This document shows positions 1 to 7,700 of a DNA stretch of 9,498 nt, in pieces (position 1 is the first letter of the stretch; the number at the start of each line of letters is the position of its first letter). The stretch comes from Holophagaceae bacterium (GTDB lineage: Bacteria > Acidobacteriota > Holophagae > Holophagales > Holophagaceae). Location: positions 1 to 9,498 of the forward strand of contig JANXQX010000127.1 in assembly GCA_025353305.1 (NCBI GenBank), written 5' to 3'. The translations under genes were made by a program, and so were the position numbers. The notes below the pieces were generated by a model. The model was not told the origin of the DNA. It searched no databases and saw only the letters and a list, made by a program, of their open reading frames with translations.

Positions 1-1
1 G

Positions 2-181
2 AACCATGTGGTCTCCGAAGTCGAGCGGAACCTGATGCTCCAGAGCCTCGCCATCACCCGCGGCAACAAGAAAAGAGCCGCGGAACTGCTGGGCCTGAAA
101 CGCACCACCTTCCTGGAGAAGATGAAAAGGCTGGAGCTGGAGGACGACGAAGACCCCACCGCGGAATCCGGATCCGCCTAG
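2..181 (+). CDS. C-terminal end of a Fis-type HTH regulator (NtrC-family sigma-54 activator), partial
   Basis: The window opens inside this gene; 59 codons and a TAG stop remain. The visible residues run from NHVVSEVERNLML through a helix-turn-helix to an acidic tail ending ESGSA. The core GNKKRAAELLGLKRTTFLEKM fits the Fis-type HTH (HTH_8) pattern G-N-x-x-x-A-A-x-x-L-G-(I/L)-x-R-x-T-(L/F)-x-x-K found at the C-terminus of NtrC-type response regulators and other sigma-54 enhancer-binding proteins. In those proteins this segment binds upstream activator sites. The receiver or sensor and AAA+ domains would lie off the left edge and cannot be checked, so a different Fis-HTH protein remains possible. 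The gene converges on the next one with only 22 bases between the stops, and I see no terminator hairpin there. No clear -24/-12 sigma-54 promoter was found nearby, so its targets are unknown. Confidence 0.8.
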   Translation, partial: NHVVSEVERNLMLQSLAITRGNKKRAAELLGLKRTTFLEKMKRLELEDDEDPTAESGSA

Positions 182-203
182 GTGTCGCGGCCAAGGATGT
201 TGT

Positions 204-839
204 TCAGGATTTGAGTTTGCGGTTTATGTCTATCCGATACTTGTATCCAGCTTCCCCGTAAACGATGAGGATCAGCTGGTAGGGTTCAGGCAGCACATTC
301 TTGACGGCGAAACCTGTGGACCGGACCGGCTTGGGTTTCCGGTTCACGGCCTTGATGGGCGGGGTCATTGGATTGGGCACCAGGGGTTCCCCCAGGCGCA
401 TGCACAGCCTGGAATGGCTCTCTCCCGACATCTTGAAGGCGATCTCCTCGTTGGGCTGCAGCGTGAAGCCATAGAGGCGCATGGCCGTGATCTGGTCGGC
501 CTTGTCGGTGGAGGCCGCGTCCACGAAGCCGGCATCATGCCCCACGGGACCCATGGTGGTGGTCGTGACCTGAGGAGGGGCATTCCCGCTCGCGCCGCTC
601 AACAGCTTATTGTTGGGCCCGGTGTAATCCTTGCCCTGGATCTGGGTTGCCCCCCCCAATCTGGCATTGGGCAGGAGGGTCTGCGCCTCAATGATGGTAG
701 CGTCGTCGGGCACCGGAACAATCCTGGTGGAAGATTCCTGCTGGGTGGGCGCAGCTTGGGGATCCGATGCGGGTGGTGTCGTTTGACCGAAAACGGGGGT
801 CAGAATGCACAGGGCAGCAAGAATCAAGGATGCGCGCAT
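204..839 (-). CDS. secreted protein of unknown function (paralog of the 1035-1547 gene)
   Basis: This is a 211-aa protein with a clear N-terminal signal peptide (hydrophobic LILAALCILTPVFG, likely cut before Q19), so it should be exported. I do not recognise a named domain. After the signal comes a low-complexity Pro/Gln/Ala/Thr stretch (about 20-40), then a segment IIEAQTLLPNARLGG (49-63), a Gly/Thr-rich middle, and a strand-rich C-terminal half (about 117-210) ending in YGEAGYKYRIDINRKLK. The 49-63 and 117-210 segments align by eye with the divergent gene at 1035-1547, and the extreme C-terminus matches a decayed fragment at 3893-3955. The ATG is preceded by GGAG with 7-8 bases spacing. It is transcribed away from its paralog across a 195-base shared upstream region. 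The fold looks like a small beta-sandwich or adhesin-like domain, but that is a guess. Confidence 0.8.
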   Translation of the reverse strand: MRASLILAALCILTPVFGQTTPPASDPQAAPTQQESSTRIVPVPDDATIIEAQTLLPNARLGGATQIQGKDYTGPNNKLLSGASGNAPPQVTTTTMGPVGHDAGFVDAASTDKADQITAMRLYGFTLQPNEEIAFKMSGESHSRLCMRLGEPLVPNPMTPPIKAVNRKPKPVRSTGFAVKNVLPEPYQLILIVYGEAGYKYRIDINRKLKS

Positions 840-1034
840 CGCGGAGCTCCACTATTTCCTCATACTCTTCCCATTTCGGAAAAGAAGCAAGGTGCTCTGA
901 AGTATCCACATGAATGCAGTCAAGCGACTGCTGGCAATTCTTCCCATGGAACCCAGGCAATCTTTCTTCCCTGCTCTACCCTCGGTGCTACCTTCTACAC
1001 CTGGGATGCTCCCCGCAAGATGAAGGATTGAAAT
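840..1034. promoter_or_regulatory. shared upstream region of two divergent paralogous genes
   Basis: These 195 bases separate the start codons of two divergently transcribed, homologous secreted-protein genes, so promoters for both must lie here or inside the genes. Ribosome-binding sites are visible at both edges: GGAG just right of position 840 on the minus strand, and AAGGA at 1023-1027 on the plus strand. I could not identify convincing -35/-10 pairs or a long palindrome. A TGGCA at about 931 lacks the second half of a sigma-54 promoter at the right distance. Confidence 0.4.
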
Positions 1035-1547
1035 ATGTCAAAGCCGAATAAAGTCCGATACGCAGCCATGATCTGTTCCATCTTGATGACCACCGGTCTA
1101 TCGCTGGCCGCACAATCCAGCGTAGGTGGAACCCCCATAACTCCCAAGGGGGAAGATGGGATGCGGAGCGCTGATATCGTCCCTCCGGACGTCAAGGTTC
1201 TCGAGGAAAAGACGTTGTTTTTCGACGCCACCCTGGGTGGTCCCAACGACCCCGGGGGGGATCGCGCCAACGGGAACCGGGCCTACATATTCCAGCTCAA
1301 GCCAGGTGAACGCTTGTTTCTTCGTTTGAAAACCAGCGATCCAAACAAGATATCCATGAATTTCCCGCCACCGCTTCAACCGGGCATCCTGGCCGCCCAG
1401 TATCATAGGCTTCAAAGCATGCCGGCGGCTCTGCGGTCCAGCAAAGTGGATTTCACGAATATCTCAAAACAGCCTTTGGATTTCCTGTTGCTGCTGTCCG
1501 GACAGGTCAACTACAGCTATCGCCTGGGGATTGAGCGGAAATTATAG
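1035..1547 (+). CDS. secreted protein of unknown function (paralog of the 204-839 gene)
   Basis: This is a 170-aa protein with a signal peptide (basic MSKPNKVR, then a hydrophobic stretch, likely cut after SLAA before Q27). No named domain is recognised. It shares two blocks with the divergent neighbour. The first is VLEEKTLFFDATLGG (55-69), matching IIEAQTLLPNARLGG. The second is the C-terminal half: YIFQLKPGERLFLRLK (84-99) matches YGFTLQPNEEIAFKM, and LLLLSGQVNYSYRLGIERKL (151-170) matches the C-terminal LILIVYGEAGYKYRIDINRK. It lacks the roughly 40-residue Gly/Thr-rich insert of the longer copy. The start is ATG with AAGGA 7 bases upstream. The stop lies 36 bases from the stop of the convergent peptidase gene, with no obvious terminator between. 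The pair probably arose by duplication and inversion, then diverged strongly. Role unknown; an extracytoplasmic beta-rich protein is the most that can be said. Confidence 0.8.
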   Translation: MSKPNKVRYAAMICSILMTTGLSLAAQSSVGGTPITPKGEDGMRSADIVPPDVKVLEEKTLFFDATLGGPNDPGGDRANGNRAYIFQLKPGERLFLRLKTSDPNKISMNFPPPLQPGILAAQYHRLQSMPAALRSSKVDFTNISKQPLDFLLLLSGQVNYSYRLGIERKL

Positions 1548-1583
1548 ATGCCATTCCGTCCCGCTCCCAGGTTAAGCAGGGAA

Positions 1584-3713
1584 TCAGGGTTTCCAGGTCG
1601 GCAGGGCGGTTCCCCAGAAGTAGTCGTCAAACCATTTCTGGTAGTCCTTGCCGGTGATGGCTTTGAGCAGGTCCGGCACGTCCTGGTTGTAGCTCGGCGG
1701 GTACCAGGCGAAGGACTTCTGATAGGCCCTGAAAAACCTGTTGAACTTTTCGTCCCCCAGCTCGTGGTGGAGGTTGGCCAGCAGGTAGGCGCCCTTGAAA
1801 TAAACCAGTCCCTGGCGGTAGCCACGGTGGGTTGCCAATTTTGCATGCAGATGGTTGCTTAGGGGAATGGGGCAGACCGCGGAGGGCTCTTTGGCGCGAT
1901 TCCCCCAATCGAGAATGATGGCGTCAAACACCCCCGGTCCCTTTTTCTTCATGGCGCGAATGGCCAGCGCGGAGGTGAACTCGGCGAAAGATTCCGTGAT
2001 CCACTGATCCTCCTCGCCCCACATCTTCACCTGATGACCCCAATACTGATGGGCGATCTCATGGGAGATCAAGCGGTTGACCCAGCCTCCGACAGCCCCT
2101 TGCGAGGCCACCATCCGGTTCACGTCGTCCCCGATGGCGTCAAAGGCTTCACGGGTCAGCCAGATCATGCCTGCGGGGGCCTGGCCGAACCCAATGACAG
2201 GGACCTCCACCAGGTTCAGCTCATCGAAGGGCACATTGCCGAAGAGATCCTCGTAAAAATCCAGGATTCCGTGGGCGGTTTTCATGAGGGGCTCCGCCCC
2301 ATGGCTGATGCCGGCGTAGCCCCACGCGCGCACGGTCCGGCCATTCCGGACCATTTCCACGGACTTGTATTTTCCGGCGGCGATGGAAAACCAGGTGGTG
2401 GGCTTGTCCAGCGAGGCTTCCAGGATGTTGTGGGTCTCATTGGAACTGCGGCTGATCGTTTTGGCTGAAGCGATGGCTACAAAGGGTTTTTCCACCGCTA
2501 CACGAGCCTTCACCGTGAAACTCTGGCCCGCGGAATCCGGCTCGGGGTACCAGCCTTCTCCGGGGGTGAGCCGCCAGTATTCGCTTGCATCTCCAACGGT
2601 ACCCAGCAGGTCGCCCTCGAATTCGAATTTGAGTTTGATCTTCTGGCCATTGGCCAAGGGCTTGGGGACCTGGACGAGCAAGTAGCCCCCACGGTGGTCG
2701 AAATACAACTCTTGGCCCTGCTCATCGGTGACGCGAGACACCTCGGTCTTCAGGAGGGTTTCCTTGGTCACGGCACCAAACCCTGGCCGGACGCTGGTGA
2801 GGTGGAAAGAGAGCAGGCGGATGTTGGGGCGGATGATTTCCAGGGTCTCGGTCAGAATCACTTTGGCAAACTGCTTTTTGGTGGCCACCACGTCGACATC
2901 CATGTGGGCCATCCGGAAATCCGGGTCCTTGGGGGCCTTCCGAACCCACCCGATGGGTTGGGATGAAACATACATCATGTCCACCTGGGTCACACCGCCT
3001 CCAGAGACAGGGTGCTGGATCATCAGAGACTCCATATAGCTGCGGGCCTCGTCGTAGGTATAGACCCAATGCTCCCGTTCGCCGGTGATTTCCGCTGAAA
3101 CCACCTTGGCCTGCGGTGCATTGGCGGTCCGGTAGGCCATCAGCTGCCCTAGTGGCATGCGATTGAGGAGACTGGTCTCAAACGGCTGCAGCGCCTCGTC
3201 CCTCACATTGAAAAATCTATTCGCAACGGCGAACCCCTCTTTCGGCATCACAGCGGGGGCGGCATTGATCACGGGGAGGACGAATCCTCCCGCCCAGAGA
3301 ATGACCTCCGTCAAGGGCTCGCCAACTTCCATGCCTTTCGGGCCTTTCGTTGGGACCAGCTTCGTGTTTTCACCCATGTTGAAGTCCATCAGGGGGTATT
3401 CGATGGACTCGGCGGAGAGATAGGAGAACCGCCCAGACCCCTTGAAATACAGGCCCTCGGGCTTTCCATCCACCTTGAGGACGACCACGACTCCCTTGCT
3501 GAGATTCAGCGACATGTGTCCGTATTGAAGTTTGAGATTTTCGACGGGATAGGCATTGGCATCAGCTTCGGGTTGATGATATCTGGCGGCCTCCACCAGG
3601 ACCCGTTTCGATAGCACTTCCACTGTCGCGGAAGGTATCTGGGTCTGGGCAGCGAGGCCCGAAGACCAGCACACCCCAAGGCTCAGGATCAGACAGGCAA
3701 GCAATCGGCTCAC
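1584..3713 (-). CDS. secreted M1-family zinc metallopeptidase (aminopeptidase-like)
   Basis: This 709-aa protein has a signal peptide (MSRLLACLILSLGVCWSSGLAA, cut before Q23), so it acts in the periplasm, at the surface or outside. Residues 551-555 are HEIAH and E574 follows after 18 residues, giving the HExxH-x18-E zinc site of gluzincin M1 peptidases. Y638 (VYFKGAYLL) sits 64 residues after that Glu, close to the spacing of the transition-state Tyr in leukotriene A4 hydrolase. Residues about 280-445 resemble the M1 N-terminal beta domain and 470-709 the catalytic domain. Two things are unusual. The exopeptidase GxMEN motif is replaced by QAPAGMIWL (511-519), so strict aminopeptidase activity is uncertain. 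About 250 residues (25-275) precede the M1 part and match nothing I know. The C-terminal helical-repeat domain of long M1 enzymes is absent. The start is GTG, chosen because AGGAG lies 6 bases upstream and the signal peptide begins there. Confidence 0.88.
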   Translation of the reverse strand: MSRLLACLILSLGVCWSSGLAAQTQIPSATVEVLSKRVLVEAARYHQPEADANAYPVENLKLQYGHMSLNLSKGVVVVLKVDGKPEGLYFKGSGRFSYLSAESIEYPLMDFNMGENTKLVPTKGPKGMEVGEPLTEVILWAGGFVLPVINAAPAVMPKEGFAVANRFFNVRDEALQPFETSLLNRMPLGQLMAYRTANAPQAKVVSAEITGEREHWVYTYDEARSYMESLMIQHPVSGGGVTQVDMMYVSSQPIGWVRKAPKDPDFRMAHMDVDVVATKKQFAKVILTETLEIIRPNIRLLSFHLTSVRPGFGAVTKETLLKTEVSRVTDEQGQELYFDHRGGYLLVQVPKPLANGQKIKLKFEFEGDLLGTVGDASEYWRLTPGEGWYPEPDSAGQSFTVKARVAVEKPFVAIASAKTISRSSNETHNILEASLDKPTTWFSIAAGKYKSVEMVRNGRTVRAWGYAGISHGAEPLMKTAHGILDFYEDLFGNVPFDELNLVEVPVIGFGQAPAGMIWLTREAFDAIGDDVNRMVASQGAVGGWVNRLISHEIAHQYWGHQVKMWGEEDQWITESFAEFTSALAIRAMKKKGPGVFDAIILDWGNRAKEPSAVCPIPLSNHLHAKLATHRGYRQGLVYFKGAYLLANLHHELGDEKFNRFFRAYQKSFAWYPPSYNQDVPDLLKAITGKDYQKWFDDYFWGTALPTWKP

Positions 3714-3850
3714 GATAGGCTCCTAGGTTGATGGAAGTCTGACACCGGCAGGGGCTGATCATTGTCACAAATTCAGGTTGCCGCTGAGACAAGGTCAGCT
3801 TATCTCTCTTCCATTTCAATGATTTAAAGTGATCCGGTTACAACCCAACC

Positions 3851-3886
3851 GCTACCAATGCTACCAATGCTACCAATGCTACCAAT
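3851..3886. repeat. 9-bp tandem repeat, four perfect copies
   Basis: The unit GCTACCAAT is repeated head to tail four times without a mismatch (starts at 3851, 3860, 3869, 3878). It lies 6 bases past the stop of the gene remnant at 3893-3955. On the minus strand the unit is ATTGGTAGC, which would read Ile-Gly-Ser in the same frame as the remnant, but two TGA codons separate them. Perfect copies suggest recent slippage expansion. Confidence 0.95.
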
Positions 3887-3892
3887 GGCTCA

Positions 3893-3955
3893 TCATTTGG
3901 CCCGCTTGATATCGATCCGGTATTTGAACCCCGCCTCTCCATACACCATCAAGAT
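3893..3955 (-). pseudogene. decayed C-terminus of a third copy of the small secreted protein family
   Basis: On the minus strand, 3955 to 3896 translates to ILMVYGEAGFKYRIDIKRAK, followed by two TGA stops (3893-3895, 3890-3892). This matches the C-terminus of the 204-839 protein (ILIVYGEAGYKYRIDINRKL) at 16 of 20 positions. The codon just upstream (3956-3958) is TAA where the intact paralog has Leu. Weaker similarity continues beyond it (NTLSDSIK against NVLPEPYQ, 3959-3982), and another stop lies at 4016-4018. There is no start codon, signal peptide or conserved N-terminal block, so this is a dead fragment and not a short gene. It sits just downstream of the operon terminator and upstream of the peptidase. 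The copy is closer to the 204-839 gene than to the 1035-1547 gene. Confidence 0.8.
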
Positions 3956-4019
3956 TTATTTTATGGAATCGGAAAGGGTGTTGTTGGCGGATTGAGAAAT
4001 AACGAACAGCAAAAGTCAC

Positions 4020-4054
4020 GAAAAAAAGGGGGGTCCGGAGACCACCCCTTTTTC
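4020..4054 (-). terminator. Rho-independent terminator of the outer-membrane operon
   Basis: Read on the minus strand, an A-rich run and GGGGTGGTC are followed by a short TCCG loop, then GACCCCCC and a run of seven T. The stem has GGTC/GACC closing the loop, one mismatch, then G/C pairs extended by A/T pairs. It starts 17 bases after the stop of the 223-aa barrel gene, where the end of the three-gene operon would be expected. The A run on the other side makes it potentially bidirectional, but no plus-strand gene ends here. Confidence 0.85.
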
Positions 4055-4070
4055 ACTGAAATGACCAGGT

Positions 4071-4742
4071 CTAGAAGTGGTACTTGACGCCGAGCTGGAG
4101 CCAGGACGGGTTGAAGGCATTGGTTCGGCTATCCCCATTGGTGGCACCGAATTCCACCATCTGGAGAAGGAGTTCACCCGACCAGGCTTTGTTGACCTGG
4201 TAGTCGAGGCCGATCCGGAAACCCACCTTCAAATCGCCCGGTGCCTTGGAGCCCTGGAGATCGTAGGGGTGGGGGCTGGGGACGATGTCCCCCGCACCCG
4301 GAGAGCCGGGGACATAGCGGGAAGCGGCCTGATAGCGCCACAGGTTAACCGACAACCCGGTGACAATCTTGGCCTTTTCCCAGGGGGTCCCGATGAGCAG
4401 ATCAACGGTTCCCTGGACATTGTACAGACTGGTCTTGGAGATGGTGCTCACCGGGACAGACAGGTTATTTGGATCGTAGATGTAGTTGTACGTCCCCTCC
4501 TTGCCGGACAGGATATTCAACCCGAGCCCCATCCGAAAGGTGGTGTTGGTATCGGGAAGCGTGTAATCCCAACCGCCGTTCAGATTCAGGCCCGGAGTCT
4601 GGTTGGTGACTTTCCGGAGCGAATCGTTGGCGAAGGTCACGCCGCCACCCAGGAAAGCCTTGCCATCGCCCGCTTTCAGCGAAGGCGCCAGCAGCAGGAC
4701 CGCTGCAACACCCAGGCCAATCTTTTTCATGTTTTTCATCAT
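4071..4742 (-). CDS. outer-membrane beta-barrel protein, last gene of the operon
   Basis: This is a 223-aa protein with a signal peptide (MMKNMKKIGLGVAAVLLLAPSLKA, cut before G25). The mature part is a chain of short amphipathic strands with Gly- and aromatic-rich turns and ends in the Phe of LQLGVKYHF, the usual C-terminal signature recognised by the BAM assembly machinery. Its size suits a small 8- to 10-stranded barrel. A Pro/Gly-rich segment (about 143-170, SRYVPGSPGAGDIVPSPHP) would be an extracellular loop. No specific family is recognised. It is the third gene, 37 bases after the TonB-dependent receptor, and is followed directly by a terminator. Its layout resembles the 226-aa barrel at the other end of the operon. 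GAGGAG lies 8 bases before the first ATG and 11 before the second, favouring the first. It may be a structural or assembly partner of the receptor, or a small porin; the sequence does not decide. Confidence 0.8.
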   Translation of the reverse strand: MMKNMKKIGLGVAAVLLLAPSLKAGDGKAFLGGGVTFANDSLRKVTNQTPGLNLNGGWDYTLPDTNTTFRMGLGLNILSGKEGTYNYIYDPNNLSVPVSTISKTSLYNVQGTVDLLIGTPWEKAKIVTGLSVNLWRYQAASRYVPGSPGAGDIVPSPHPYDLQGSKAPGDLKVGFRIGLDYQVNKAWSGELLLQMVEFGATNGDSRTNAFNPSWLQLGVKYHF

Positions 4743-4779
4743 GTGTTTAGCTCCTCAATGAATGGATCCAACGGCTGGG

Positions 4780-7700
4780 TTAGAACTTCACGCCTAAGGT
4801 CACGAGGACGTTTCGGCCGACAATGTAATTGCCTTGAACCCCGGTGTCCGTCCCGAACGTAGCCGGGCTGGCAACTCGGATGTTGTTGGCAACGGACGTG
4901 GAGGCGCCAAAGCCGGAGCCATATCCGACCTGAAGTTGGTGATTGAAAATATTGCTCACCTGGACGTACCCCATCAGCTGCAGTTTGCCTTTGATCGGCA
5001 GGGACCAGTCGATCTTGGAGTCCACCTGATACGAGTCATTGAAATGCAGGGCGCCGCGTTCCATGTAGTAGCGTGTGTAGGTGCTGGGCGCAGGGGGGGC
5101 ACCGGCAACGCTCGTGATGTTCGAGGGGTTGCTGGAAGTGGCGTTGAACGCATTTCCGGAATCGTAGCGGAGCAGGAAGGAGTAGGAAATCTTGCCCTTG
5201 CCCATGGGCATGTTGGCCGTGACGTAGACGCGGCCTTTGTGCGTCTGATCGGAAACCAGGGCGCCTTCGGGAGCAAATTGCTGCTCTGTCTTACCCGTGG
5301 CCAGCAAGGCATTGCGGAAGAAGCCATTGTTGGTGGCGAGGTTGTCGCGGAAAGCCTGGGAGCCCTGGTCGCCACCGTTGTTGTTGCCGGTCAGGCGGGA
5401 GTAGGTATAGTTGCCGCCGAACAGCCAGGTGGCGTTGATGATCTGCTTCCATTCCAGTTCCCCGGAGTTGTAGCGCCGCTTGCCCAGGTCCGAATTCCCG
5501 TACTTGGTGGCCTGGCTGATCTTGGAGGGCAGGCCGTGGCCGGTGGGATCCGGCACCACCACCCAGTAGCTGGGATCGTAGTCCTGGCTGATGAGGAAAT
5601 CATTCTTCCATTCACGATTGATGCCCGTGATGGAGAAGTACGACCCGTTGGTGTAGGCCCGCTTGTACCCCAACGTGAACTCGATGACGTAGGGATTGCT
5701 GAGGTCCGTCAGGATCGCGTTCTTGGAAACGTCGGAGAAGACGAACGGGGTGTTGAGGTTGTTGCCATAGTTCGCGGGGTTGGTGACCGTGGCGTAATCC
5801 ACATATTTGGCCGTGCCTGCGGCATCGGCCACGCCAGTGTAACCGTAGCGGGCAAAGGTGGAGTTCGCCTTCTTGATGAAGGCATCCGAGAAGCCCGCGC
5901 TGATATCTTCGACGAACTTGGCGGCGGTCACGGTGAAGAGGTGTTTGCTGGTGCCGTCCACATCGTAGCGGACCTGCAGGCGGGGCGAGAGCGGCCCCTG
6001 CTTGTCGAGAAGCACCACGCCAGTGGTATCCGTCAGCTTGGATTTATCAATGCGCAGGCCGAACATGCCATTCCAATGGCTGTTGACGGTCCAGGAGTCA
6101 TTGACATAGAACGCCGTCGAACGATTCTTGGTGACGCCGTCACGTCCGAAGAACTTGGTGTAGACCGGAGCCTGGCCGAACACGCTGGTGGCCTGCTGAT
6201 CGCCGGTCTCCCGCAGGACCCAGGCCCAGTTGGCCACCTGGTAGCCCACCCGGGCGCCGTAGGGGTCAAGGCCGGTCACATTGTAGAAGTCCAGGACATC
6301 CTTCTGATCAGTCGCCCAGGGCACGTTGAACCGGTGGTTTTTTTGGCCGTTCTGGGTCTGCGTGCCGCGCAGGGATTCGAAGAACTGGAAACCAAGGTCC
6401 AGTTCATGGGAGCCCGCGGCCTCGAAGAACTTCTTCAGGTTGAAGTCGCCGCTCTGGTTGTTGCGGGCGTCGGTGGCGGGCGCAATGTTGAACCCGTAGG
6501 GGAAGATGACCCCGGAGTTGCCGTAACCGAAACGGACGTGATCCAGCGGCGGGGACGGGAAGGTCACTTCACCGGCGACCTTGGAGTAGCGGGCCTCGAG
6601 GAAGGTGCTGGAGTTCAAGGTGCCGCGGTAGCCGTAGGTGTACAGATTCTCGAGCTGGATCTGGGAAAGGCTGTTGGAGCCCAGGGTGGCCACGATGGGC
6701 ACGCCGTAGGGGTTGCGGTTCGTGATGACCAGCTTGTTCTGGCTGTAACCGAAGTCGATGGTATGGTCCTGGGTCAAGGCAACCGTCACCTTGGTATCGA
6801 TGAAATCCGAGGAAGTGCCGACGACATACTTTTTGCCCAGATCCCAAGCGTAGGCGGAGCCATTGCGGAAGGTCGGATCGTAGGCTTCCATGCCGGAACC
6901 GCTCAGTGTGGCGGGTTGCCAGTCAGCGGGGTTTTCACCGGAAAGAATCTCGCCCGTGCTGCCTGAGGAAGGAACCTGAATGGAGGACACCGCGAACCAG
7001 ATGCGATCTTTGACGATGGGGCCGGAGAGGAAGATATCGATCTGCCGGTTGGACGAAATGTTGGAGCGGGTGCCGTCGTCATGGGGACGCACCGCATTCC
7101 AGTCGTCGCGGCTCACATATTTGCGGATGGAGCCGGAGAAATCATTGCCGCCGGACTTGGTCACGACATTCACGAGCCCGGACCCGGTGCGGCCGAAGCG
7201 CGCATTGAGGGGGGACTGGATGACCTGGGTATCTTCCACCGCGTCATCAATCAAACGCGTGGTGTTCTGGCGGCCTTCATATTCGTCCTTCACGCTCACG
7301 CCGTTCAGGGTGTATTGCGTGGACTGGGTCTTGCCGCCGCGGATGGACGTACCACCACCGGAGTTGACCGAAAGGCCCGGGGCCAGATCGGAAGCTCCGA
7401 AGAAGCTGCGATCGCCGCCTGCCGTGGGCAGGGTGTTCAACTGTTCAGCGGAATAGGATGTGGACGTCTTGGTGTCCGTCTTGTCGACCGCGCCGACCGA
7501 GGAGATGACCTCGACCACAGTGCTGGCTTCAGTCACGGGCTTCAGCGTGAAATCCTGACGCACATTCGCACTGATGCTGATGCGCAGGTTGGTGGCCATG
7601 GCGCCGGCGTAGCCCTCCTTGGAGACCGTTACGCTGTATTCACCAACGGGGAGCAACGGGACCCGGAAATTTCCCTGGGCATCCGAAACCACCGTGCGGG

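Larger units (their letters stand above)
3714..4070. other. 357-base intergenic region: peptidase upstream region, tandem repeat, gene remnant, terminator
   Basis: There is no intact gene here. Reading left to right it holds four things. First is the peptidase upstream region (3714 to about 3850), which includes its Shine-Dalgarno and a short palindrome TTGTGACAA near 3772; no confident promoter is seen. Second is a 9-bp unit repeated four times (3851-3886). Third is the decayed C-terminal end of a third member of the small secreted protein family (3893-3955, perhaps further). Fourth is a hairpin terminator (4020-4054) serving the operon to the right. The junk-like content suggests past rearrangement between the peptidase block and the outer-membrane operon. 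Confidence 0.7.

Noticed and set aside
931..945. Possible sigma-54 promoter (TGGCA...) between the divergent paralogs
   Set aside because: The -12 TTGC element is missing at the required distance, despite the tempting sigma-54 activator fragment at the left edge.
414..1031. A 205-codon plus-strand frame across the 204-839 gene and the divergent gap
   Set aside because: It overlaps a signal-peptide gene with a visible paralog, and has low-complexity translation and no RBS.
1548..1583. Bidirectional terminator between the convergent genes
   Set aside because: The 36 bases contain no stem of useful length and no T run.
3851..3886. CRISPR-like array
   Set aside because: The repeats are 9 bp, directly adjacent and without spacers.
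4077..4862. A 261-codon plus-strand frame opposite the 223-aa barrel gene
   Set aside because: Antisense shadow that crosses two operon genes and the gap between them; the minus-strand frame has a signal peptide, RBS and terminal Phe.
4834..6966. A 710-codon open frame on the plus strand opposite the receptor gene
   Set aside because: It is antisense to a well-supported TonB-dependent receptor. Its translation is Gly/Val/Ala-rich without domains, signal or RBS, as expected from the complement of a GC-biased gene.
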